Below are positions 18,883-27,095 of a stretch of DNA of 42,108 nt, piece by piece. The notes beneath the pieces are model-generated. The model saw nothing but the letters and a program-made list of their open reading frames with translations, had not been told where the DNA came from and did no database searches. The position numbers and the translations under genes are program-made. This DNA is from Blastocladiella britannica (taxonomy: Eukaryota > Blastocladiomycota > Blastocladiomycetes > Blastocladiales > Blastocladiaceae): NCBI GenBank assembly GCA_025349905.2, contig MU624608.1, positions 1 to 42,108 of the forward strand, in the 5' to 3' direction. Positions within the stretch are counted from its first letter, which is position 1. Each line of letters opens with the position of its first letter.

Positions 18883-20973
18883 GTGCCAGCGGACGACGCG
18901 AGAGGGCGGTTGCCGGCCGAGTTTTGAAAAAATATAATGCCACTTCACATTTCCGCCTCGTTTTCTCTTGCCATGAGTTGAGATTTTCGGTTGCTGGACA
19001 CTGCCAAATGATTGCTGCCGTCAGTTAGCAAGAAATCAACTTGATCTATTGAAAAGCTCACTCGCCAACAGTCTTCCCACCGCGCAAGTGAAGTGATCCA
19101 CGCGTTGCCGTCACCCTCACCGCTACTCAAACAAGAACATTTGGGTATTTCGGCGCTATTTCACGACTTGAAGGCAAAGGCTTGGAGTTTGCTCTGCGCT
19201 GCGAGGCAATATAGAAAACCCTCGATCTGCCTCTATACCCTGAAAGTCGGGAAACGCTCAGCGCAACGCACCAACCGGTGACGCGTATGCCAGGGGCGCA
19301 GGTCATCTCGCGGGATCGGTCTGTCAGGACCGCATTGAGGGCCGCAATAACACCAACAAGGTTTGATTTCATTGAAGACGGCCAGTCCAGTGCACATCGC
19401 GACTCGGGACGAGACCACGTATGGAGATCGATGCATCTGGCAAAGAAGGACCAAATGAAAAATTACATACGTCAAGTTTTGGTCGTACCTGAGCAAAAGT
19501 GCAGCCGCCTATACCTGAGTCGTTCTGACATGCATGGAAAAGCGGCTGCTCAATCTTGCACAAGTAAGAAGATGAAATGCTTGCTCAAAACAAACAAAAT
19601 AATCAGGAAGCGCACATGAAAGCGGCGGTGGGACATCGCCAGCACCAGAGGCAACTCTGGGACTCGAGTACACTCCAAAAAAAAAAAACAGCCCGGATCG
19701 ATGGGACACAGGCGTGGGAAATGCGCATACGTCCAAAACAATGTTGGATTTGAGCACGATTGCAGTGTCCCTCGCCGAGAGCATACTCGACAGTTATGCC
19801 AGCGCGTGACGAGTGGTTCCGGCGCGCTGCGGCAGCATCCGTATCGGTGGCTGCCTTTCCATTATCGGCTCGGCAAACTCGTCGGCGTGCTCAGTGTCAT
19901 AACTTGGGGCGTTGCCGTTGGCACCACCAGCGTCCTCGACAGACTATTAAAGGAGTGAGCCAGATCGCTACCAGCAAAGTAATTGATAGGAGGTCAACGG
20001 ACAGGTCGCCCTTGAATGGGACGAGCGAAAGCATCACGGCAAGTGGCAGCTTTCATTGAAATGCGATAATACATGGCAATCCAAAGTGAGTGAATCGCTC
20101 CAAAAAATAAAGCACCTCGTCCACTGGAATAATCACCAGCTCGGAACCAATGCAACCGCGACGCACGCAGCGCGGCCATTCCACTCAAATCAGAGCGCCG
20201 TGGTGGCTCGATCACTGAATTTTCGCGAGTTGATTTGCAAAAGGCAAAGAGATTAGAGAGCTTTCAGGAACTCAAAAGTAGCCATGGTCTTTTGCGCGAT
20301 TACGTCGCATTCCAGAGCAGCGCACGGCACGCTTGTGGACCAGGTGTCTTGCCCTGACTGTGAAAGAGTGTTTCCGGACCTTGAGGCGCTGGTGCTTGCA
20401 TTGTGGGCAACTGGCCAGCAAAAGCAGCTCCAATGGCAGTGCTGATGAGTAGAAAAAGTGCGAGGATCGTAAAATAGCATAACAATTCATCGCGGTTTCG
20501 ATTATACTCGCAACAGCAGAGATGGCAGCGGAAGCTGCAGCGCGGCATGAAGTTGAGCCAGCTGCTCAGGGCATATCCTTGGGACATCAGGATTAACCAT
20601 ATAGAGCTCCAATCAAAGAAGTGTACGACGGGACCGTCCACCAGCTAACATTTGGATCTCGAACGCAAATGGAGAGCGAGGAAAATAATTCTACCCAGCG
20701 TCAGCACCGGCGCACCATCCTAAAAGATATCGAGCAACGAGACAATAAACTAAATGTCATTGGCAAGAGAACCGGGAATCGAGGTTCATCGACTTTCCAA
20801 GGAACGCGTGACCGAAGCTGAAATGAGCATAAAGAGTGCGCCGCCGCTTGATCGCAATGAGCTTCGTGCAGAGCTGCAGCATTCAACATTCAAAACTGGC
20901 CGCTTTCCCCACCTCTGCACCTCGCTCAAGGAAACACAAACCAACTTGATCGCCCTGCCCACAATACCCAACA
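18883..20973. other. 2.1-kb region without a supportable gene, between secreted paralogues
   Basis: This is the longest non-genic stretch in the window and is less GC-rich than the genes. All open frames are under about 115 codons and none shows a recognisable domain. The most protein-like fragments lie on the minus strand. One is a 51-codon hydrophobic frame from 20049 to a stop at 19897, beginning LPLAVMLSLVPF and containing a likely membrane helix. Another ends at 19794 with a Pro/Arg-rich tail, and a third lies near 19372-19260. I could not join them with GT-AG introns into one frame. The right end holds the copy 2 promoter, including the shared 15-mer at 20843-20857. Confidence 0.55.
20843..20857 (+). 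promoter_or_regulatory. 15-nt element shared by both secreted-paralogue promoters (partner 17418-17432)
   Basis: GCCGCTTGATCGCAA occurs 131 nt before the copy 2 start codon and, identically, 115 nt before the copy 1 start codon. An ATAAAGAG box also occurs near each copy (around 20829 and 17446) but in opposite order relative to the 15-mer. The surrounding upstream DNA is otherwise not obviously alike. It could be a binding site or duplicated promoter remnant. Confidence 0.55.
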
Positions 20974-22545
20974 ATGAAGATCACCCTTACTGTCGCAGCC
21001 GTTGCCGCGCTTGCCGCTCAGGCCTCCGCTACCATGGCGGCCAAGTACACGTATCTCATGGGCGTGACACCGATTACCCAGACCTGCAGCGACCGGGGCC
21101 AGGTCGCGGCCGATTTCCCTGTGGTTTTCCCGTCGCCCAAGTCCAAGGTGTCGTACACGGTCCATTTCGGCACCGATCCGGGCAACATCATCTCGGTCCC
21201 CCGGTCGCTGATCAAGCTGCGCACCACGGTGGTCCGGGCCAAGGCGGACGGATCCAGCGCCGGCCGTAAGATCAGTTACGTTGCCGGATCGCGTGTCGCT
21301 CGCCATGTTCTGACCAAGGCGCCGGCCGACATTCTTGCCGCTGGCGCGTCGATGTCGACCCCCATTCCGTCGGCCCAGTCGTACGGGGCGGCCCAGTTGT
21401 ACGCCAACATGGTCGGCAACTGGTTCACGTACAAGCAGGAGGCGGTCCACGCTCCCACCATCAAGTCCCAGATCGCCAAGGCCGTTCACAATAACAACAA
21501 CTCGCGGCCCAAGTTTGCCCAAGTGCACTCTCCCAAGGCCCATGACGCACCTCCTCCGTCCAGCCGGGCGACCACCACGCACCGCAAGATTCCCTCGGCC
21601 CTCCTTGCGCCCGCTTCCCGGCCCCCCAGGGTGGTCAACTCTGCCCGGAATGGACGGGCCGCCGCCGCTACCAAGAAGCAAGCGACCGGCAGCAGCAAGC
21701 CCTCGTCGGCGCTCGTGTCGTCGTTGTCGCTGGTGCGCGCCGCTGCCAAGCTAGCCAAGGCCGGCCCCGGGAATGCCGATGAGACCTTGCTCAAGGAAGC
21801 GGCAGCGGTGATGGCCGCGTTCTACACGAGCGTGACCACCAACACCGACATCGGTGCCACGTTGTCGAACCCGTCTCTGTCGGCGATCGGCCCGTTCCGC
21901 GCAGTCGTGGAGGGTGCCAAGTCCGGCAACAAGGCCAGCAAGCAGTGGGCGACTGCCGTGTACGACTTTACCTCCTACATTCTCACCGCGCCGGACGTGA
22001 CCAAGGTTCCGGCGTCGCAGCACACGATCAAGGTGATCACCCCGCAAACCAACATGGCGCCGGTCAAGGCACTGACCGAGCACAAGGCGCTCGTCCAGTC
22101 ATCGGTGCTGGTGCCCCGCCGCCACCCTTACTCGAACAACCCGGCGTGCACCGCGATCCACAACCCGACGTCGACGATTGCCATTGGCAAGGTCAAGATC
22201 TCAACCTCGGCCCTCCCGTCCAAGAATGCGCCGTTCCAGTTTGCCACTACCATCCGCACTCGTCCCTCCGGCGTGACCGAGAAGGCCGTTGCCGACGCCA
22301 TTGCGGGCAAGAACAGCGTCGACATTACCCAGACGTTCCGGTTCAAGGTGATGCCCGGTTGCAATGCCGGTGGCATCGAGCCGGTGGCTTTCGTGTCGGC
22401 CGCCACGTGCTACCCGCGCGAGCCGCCCAAGATGTCGGTGCAGGAGGAGCTCGAGTTTGCAATTGCTGACGCGATCGAGGAGGTTTCGGCCGACGAGGAG
22501 GAGATGTCGATGGACGACGAGGAAGCATTTGCCGAGGACGAGTAA
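20974..22545 (+). CDS. Secreted protein of unknown family, copy 2
   Basis: Paralogue of the gene at 17533; 523 aa, single exon as read. It has the same signal peptide ([19 protein letters not shown]), the same N-terminal YxYLxGVTPITQTCS motif, the same four cysteines, the same C-terminal VMPGCNAGGIEPVAFVSAATCYPRE block and an acidic tail (EEMSMDDEEAFAEDE). It differs from copy 1 mainly by an insertion of about 64 residues, rich in Pro, Arg, His and Asn, starting at base 21484. That insertion could be read as a 192-nt in-frame intron (21484-21675, GTTCAC...CCAAG). Splicing it out would bring the protein close to copy 1, but its composition is coding-like, so I keep it. Function is unknown. Confidence 0.8.
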   Translation: MKITLTVAAVAALAAQASATMAAKYTYLMGVTPITQTCSDRGQVAADFPVVFPSPKSKVSYTVHFGTDPGNIISVPRSLIKLRTTVVRAKADGSSAGRKISYVAGSRVARHVLTKAPADILAAGASMSTPIPSAQSYGAAQLYANMVGNWFTYKQEAVHAPTIKSQIAKAVHNNNNSRPKFAQVHSPKAHDAPPPSSRATTTHRKIPSALLAPASRPPRVVNSARNGRAAAATKKQATGSSKPSSALVSSLSLVRAAAKLAKAGPGNADETLLKEAAAVMAAFYTSVTTNTDIGATLSNPSLSAIGPFRAVVEGAKSGNKASKQWATAVYDFTSYILTAPDVTKVPASQHTIKVITPQTNMAPVKALTEHKALVQSSVLVPRRHPYSNNPACTAIHNPTSTIAIGKVKISTSALPSKNAPFQFATTIRTRPSGVTEKAVADAIAGKNSVDITQTFRFKVMPGCNAGGIEPVAFVSAATCYPREPPKMSVQEELEFAIADAIEEVSADEEEMSMDDEEAFAEDE

Positions 22546-22577
22546 AATGGCAAGTTCCAAATGTCAATGCCATTTTA
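22543..22577 (+). other. Perfect 10-bp inverted repeat spanning the copy 2 stop codon
   Basis: TAAAATGGCA at 22543-22552 pairs exactly with TGCCATTTTA at 22568-22577 across a 15-nt loop. The left arm begins with the TAA stop codon itself. The hairpin occupies most of the 58-nt gap before the MDM12 start at 22604. It may help 3'-end formation or insulate the two tandem genes (inference). Confidence 0.55.
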
Positions 22578-22603
22578 CCCTTTCACTTTTCTTTCGACGA
22601 CAA

Positions 22604-23455
22604 ATGAGCATCAACCTCCAATGGCACTTGCTCGACTCGACGCTCGCCGAGGCGTTTGAGCGGTTCTTAGTGTCGCGCATTGAGCCCATTGCCGCCGCGT
22701 CCGGCCACTTGCGCAACTTGCGCATTGCCAACCTGGACTGGGGCCCAACCCCGCCCGAGATTACGGTCCTGGACTTGGTCGCGCCGTTCGACGACTTGTA
22801 CGCACAGCCGTCGGCGTGCCCTCCTCCGCCTCCACCTCATTCTCAGCCGGTATCTGGAGGTACGGACCAGCGACCAGCCTCTGCTCCGCCCGCTGCTCCA
22901 CCGCCGACCCCGGCCGCACACACCACCGTGACTCCATTAGACGCTTTGGGAGATGCAGTGCCACCATTGGCACAGACACCGCCAGCAGCACCAAAACCGC
23001 CGCAGTCGATTCCGCCGTCGCCATTTGACATGCAGGCCACGGTGCACGTCAAGTTTGCGGGCGACCTCAAGCTCGACGTGATGTGCGACGTGGGCGCACC
23101 CGTCCTGGGCGGCGCGCTGTGGCTTCCCATGCAGGTGCACGTGCGGTCGGTGGTGGTGGACGCGATTGCGGCCGTGGCATACCTGCATGGTGGCTCCATT
23201 CCCCCTTCAAGGGACAGCGATCAAGAGGAAGCAGTGATCGATCCACGGGTGTGCTGGGCGCTGCTTGAGGACGAGGAGGGCCGCGGCGCCAATATCGTGC
23301 AGGCGCTCCACATTGAGACTGCGGTCGGTGATCCGGGCAAACAGCGGCTGCACAATGTGGCCAAGGTGGAGCGGTTCCTGATTGACGCCATCCACCACTT
23401 GCTGGACCGCGAGTGCGTGTGGCCAAATTACCATTGCATTGTCATTCAGCGGTGA
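22604..23455 (+). CDS. MDM12: ERMES complex subunit MDM12 (SMP lipid-transfer domain)
   Basis: Cytosolic bridging subunit of the ER-mitochondria encounter structure, carrying phospholipids between Mmm1 in the ER and Mdm34 in the outer mitochondrial membrane. It is 283 aa in one exon. The N-terminus matches the family (MSINLQWHLL, then LRIANLDWGPTPPEITVLDLVAPFDDLY, equivalent to the SFDFGTxPPEIEL strand of Mdm12). A roughly 75-residue proline-rich insert follows (about residues 70-145), as is common in fungal Mdm12. The SMP barrel resumes with ATVHVKFAGDLKLDV, and the ending NVAKVERFLIDAIHHLL...PNYHCIVI is characteristic. It starts just 58 nt after the preceding stop codon. ERMES is largely restricted to fungi and some protists, which supports the fungal origin of the window. 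Confidence 0.9.
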   Translation: MSINLQWHLLDSTLAEAFERFLVSRIEPIAAASGHLRNLRIANLDWGPTPPEITVLDLVAPFDDLYAQPSACPPPPPPHSQPVSGGTDQRPASAPPAAPPPTPAAHTTVTPLDALGDAVPPLAQTPPAAPKPPQSIPPSPFDMQATVHVKFAGDLKLDVMCDVGAPVLGGALWLPMQVHVRSVVVDAIAAVAYLHGGSIPPSRDSDQEEAVIDPRVCWALLEDEEGRGANIVQALHIETAVGDPGKQRLHNVAKVERFLIDAIHHLLDRECVWPNYHCIVIQR

Positions 23456-23656
23456 CCTATGGTGGCCTGGAGCTCGTCCCTCTACGATCACCGATCTGAT
23501 AGTTGCAAATCGTCACATAACTTTTTGTCTGCACACGTGTTTTCGGATCTGGAAAAAATGCAATAAAAGGCGCCCGCTTGACAGCACCTCTCTCCCGCTT
23601 CTCCCAACCAAGCGATCAATCAGGAACACACAAAACAAACACAACAAACATCCACC

Positions 23657-24556
23657 ATGACCAAGACCGCCAACATTGCCATCATCACCTACTCCCTGTA
23701 CGGCCACATCAACACTCTGGCCGAAGAGATGAAGAAGGGCATTGATGCCACCGGCCACGCCAAGGCCACCATCTTCCGGGTTCCTGAGACGCTTACTGAG
23801 GAGGGTACTTGTTTTTTATGCTTTTTTTTCGTGAATGGGAGAACGCTGGACTTAAACAGATGAATTGTTAAAAAAGTCCTGACCAAGATGCACGCCCCGC
23901 CCAAGAAGGACTACCCGATCGCCACGCCCGAGACCATGACCAGCCACGACGGTATTCTGTTTGGCTATCCTACCCGTTTCGGTGTCATGCCCGCGCAGAT
24001 GAAGGTGCTTTGGTCTTGGTTGTGGATCCAAGGACATTTCTTAACACCTCATCGTTATTTAGGCCTACTACGACCAGCTCGGCGGCCTCTGGTTCCAAGG
24101 TGCGCTGATCGGCAAGCCTGTTGTACGTACTTATTCCACGACTTTGTGTTGGATCCATCCGATCAAAGCCTCACACAAACAATGCATCCCATTGATCTTC
24201 TAAGGGCACCTTTGTGTCGACTGCCCTCCAGTCGGGTGGCATGGAGACCACGATCCTGGCGTCGATGCCGTTCTTTGCCCACCAGGGCATGATCTTTGTT
24301 CCGTTCGGTCCGTCGTCGCCGCACCTCAACGCCGTCGACGAGGTGGTAGGCGGATCCGCGTGGGGCGCCGGCACCATTGCCACCTCCACCGGCGCGCGTC
24401 TGCCCAGCGACCGCGAGAAGGAGATTGCCACGGTTCGTTTTTTGTTTTCTTTCGTGTCTCCAGGATCTCGCACTCACCCAAACTTGAACAAATCAACAGA
24501 TTCAGGGCAAGAACTTTGGCACCTTTGTCGCCAAGCTCGTCAACACCACTATCTGA
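23657..24556 (+). CDS. NAD(P)H:quinone oxidoreductase, flavodoxin-like (WrbA/PST2 type)
   Basis: FMN protein that reduces quinones by two electrons and protects against oxidative stress; in yeasts the relatives (Pst2, Rfs1, Ycp4) sit at eisosomes. Five exons, 23657-23804, 23877-24004, 24063-24122, 24205-24432 and 24500-24556, give 206 aa, the normal WrbA length. Seen in order: the FMN-phosphate loop in [18 protein letters not shown] (SxYGHxxxLA), the middle [25 protein letters not shown], the GKPVGTFVST stretch, [21 protein letters not shown] and [11 protein letters not shown] near the C-terminus. Introns are 58-82 nt. An AATAAAAGG element near 23562 may serve as a TATA box. The 3' end converges on DBP9 with about 100 nt between. 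Confidence 0.94.
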
Positions 24557-24658
24557 ACAAGAAGGCCAAACCACCGAGTTGCATTTCATATTTTGCAGCA
24601 ACAAAAAAATATCCACATGGTTGCACAAAGGAAAACCAAAATATATTTTTCATCTACA

Positions 24659-26804
24659 TCAAATCTTGAGCGACTTGACGGGATCCTTCCTCCTCCGCTT
24701 GGCGGCGCCGCCGTTCTTGTCCCCACCTTTACCTCCCATGCGCACGCGCTTGCGGCCATGCTGCTCGCGCTTCTCGCCCTTCTTGTCGCGATGGAACCGC
24801 ACGCCAGAGACCTTGACTTCCTTGACGCCGTCGGGGAGCAAGTACGCGGGCGTGTTTTTCAAGTGCTTCTGGACGCGGGTGGGCGCCATGGGCTGATCGC
24901 GGCGCAGGAACGCCAGGTCGAGCGCGTGGTCCTCGAAGTGCGCGCGCAGCTTCTCGGACCGCATCACCTCGCGCTTGAGCTCAGCAATCCGCGCCTCTTT
25001 CACCGCCACGCGGGTGACCGCGCGCATCGCGTCATCCAGACGGTACCGGAACCCATCGACCTGCACCTGGTTGAACACGAACGGGAGAACGGGCGCGGCG
25101 CCCAACTGCCGCTGGTGCCGCTCGATCCGCGCAAACACCACGGGCTCGTTGACGCGCTGGTGCGGCTTGAGATCGGTCACGAACCCGGCGGCGCTCGAGC
25201 CCGAGGCCAGCGTCGTGGTCGAAGGGACGAGGACCAGTGTCAGGGACATCCCACGAGCCCCGCCACGGGCGGTGCGGCCGACGCGGTGCACGTACGCCTG
25301 GGGGGTCGCGGGCAAGTCGAGGTTGATCACCGCCGTCACTTCTTGGAAATCAATACCGCGCGACACGCCGTGCTCGGCGTCGGCGGTCGCACGCGCCGTC
25401 TTGCGGCGGCGGGCCGCGGTGCGCGCGTCCGTCGGCTCGTCATCGTCATTGTCGTCTTCGTGGGTGGCAGCAACTTCGTCACTACCGTCCGTCGTCGTGG
25501 TCTCTACCAGGACCTCGGTACTCGCGGCGGGTGGCGCCTTGGCATCGTCGCTCTCTTCCTCGTCATCTGTGTCCTCGAACCCCTTCATGTCGCCGTCGTC
25601 AGAGTCCTCAAAGCCCTTGATGCTATCGTCAGCGTCGATGACATCTTGGTCGTGGTCCTCATCGTCAGAGTCCTCGGAATCGCCGTTCCCGGCATCCAGC
25701 GCCTTGCCCGACGACCCATCTCCAACCAACCCTTCCGCAACAGCCGATCGCCCACCCTCGTCGGTAGCAATCAAGATATCATACGCGCCGCGGTTAAACT
25801 CGGCGACAATGTGCATGCGCGAGTTGAGTGGCAGTTCCGAGTTGAGCACCACCGACTTGATTCCAAACTGCTCGAGGAACAGACGGACACGGAACGCGCG
25901 GTCGATCGAGTTGACAAAGATCATGATCTTGCCGCGAATCAGCCGCAGCTTCAGGATAAAGTACAGCAGCAGGAACTTGTCGGTATCGGTGGGCACTTTA
26001 ATCGAGTACTGCACCAGGTCGGCGTTGGCGCCCTCGGTCGCCGACACGTCCAAGAAAACGGGCTGGTGGAGCAGCTTGCGGGCGAAATCGGCCACGCGGC
26101 GTTCCAAGGTCGCGGACGCCAGGAACGTTTGGTACGCGGACGCGGGCGGCAGGAACGTCGTCAGATTGTGCATGTCGGACGCGTACCCAAACGACAGCAG
26201 CAGGTCGGCCTCGTCAATCACGAGAAACTTGACTTGCGACAGGTACTCGTTCGAGAGCGACGGCAAGTGGGCCAGGACACGGGCCGGGGTCGAAATCACG
26301 AGGTCGGGGCCCTGTGCGAGTGCTTGCCTATATTTCTATTGGGGTGAGGTTCTTTGTACCTTCCAAGAGAAATAGACGAGCGTACAGCTGCTGCACGGGA
26401 GTCCCGCGTCCACACAAGTTGACAAACTCGAGCCGGGCCGTGTACTTGGCAAACTGGCGCACCATGTTGGCCACCTGCTCGGCTAGCTCGGTGGTCGGGA
26501 CCAGGATCAATGCGCGTGGGCCCTCGCCACCATGGTCGGCATCGCGCGGCTCAGTGATGAGCAGGTTGAGCATGGGAATCAGGAACGCGGCGGTCTTGCC
26601 CGAGCCGGTACGCGCCTTGGCGGCAACATCGCGGCCCTGCAGCGCAAGCGGAATCGCGCGTTGCTGCACCAGCGTTGGGGCCTTGAACCCGAGGGCTGCG
26701 ACCGCCGACTGCAGTTGCGGGCAAATGTCCAGGTCGGCAAACGACGTCACGGCTTCTGTCACCGCTGCTGGGGTGTCAGTTTTCTTTTCTTTTGGTGTGG
26801 TCAT
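24659..26804 (-). CDS. DBP9: DEAD-box ATP-dependent RNA helicase DBP9 (DDX56)
   Basis: Nucleolar helicase for 60S ribosomal subunit assembly. Exon 1 is 26804-26360 and exon 2 is 26322-24659, giving 702 aa. Motifs: Q motif region (FADLDICPQLQSAVAALGF...PTLVQQRAIP), I ARTGSGKT, Ia PTTELAEQV, II DEAD (VIDEADLLLSFG), III SAT, IV MIFVNSIDRA, V RGIDF, VI HRVGRTARG, then a basic C-terminus with RKRVRMGGK and AAKRRRKDP. Between motif IV/V (LIATDEGG) and RGIDF lies a very acidic insert of roughly 130 residues, longer than in yeast Dbp9 (594 aa). The single intron (26323-26359) is just 37 nt. It was placed so that LLE-ALAQ-GPDLVISTPARV reads through; the alternative acceptor 18 nt downstream breaks the frame. 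Confidence 0.93.
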
Positions 26805-27095
26805 TTCGTTTTTCTTCTGAGGTATACGGGAAAAAGAGCTTTGGCCTGAATATATTTTGTAAATGACTTAAAATTTAATTTCCCAGAGTCACGGGGTGTG
26901 TTGCAGTCAGGAGTTCCCAAACGCCTCCTTTTCTTCTCACTCTCTCCTGGAAAATCACTCCCTTTCCCCCCAGGATACTTCACCGCAAATTACTACTCCT
27001 ATTACAATGAATTTTCTTTTGGCTGCTGTAGCGACAGCAGAGGCAGCAGCAGCAGTAGCATTTCCACCCAAAAGGATAAATATTGCATTTAGATA
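26805..27095. promoter_or_regulatory. Divergent promoter between DBP9 and the first pseudo-hybrid kinase
   Basis: These 291 nt hold both upstream regions. Features are CT-rich stretches around 26925-26970, an AT-rich patch near 26850-26880, and a short AGCAGC-type repeat near 27040. A small frame starting ATGAATTTT at 27007 looks like chance and could act at most as an upstream ORF for the kinase-like gene. No strong TATA box is seen. Confidence 0.4.

Noticed and set aside
20281..20446. Small plus-strand frame with CPDCERVF, resembling half a zinc finger
   Set aside because: It lacks the His pair, is only about 50 codons, and the opposite strand is equally open. Chance is the better explanation.
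24593..26347. 584-codon and 466-codon plus-strand frames
   Set aside because: Both are antisense to DBP9, whose sense frame carries all DEAD-box motifs in order.
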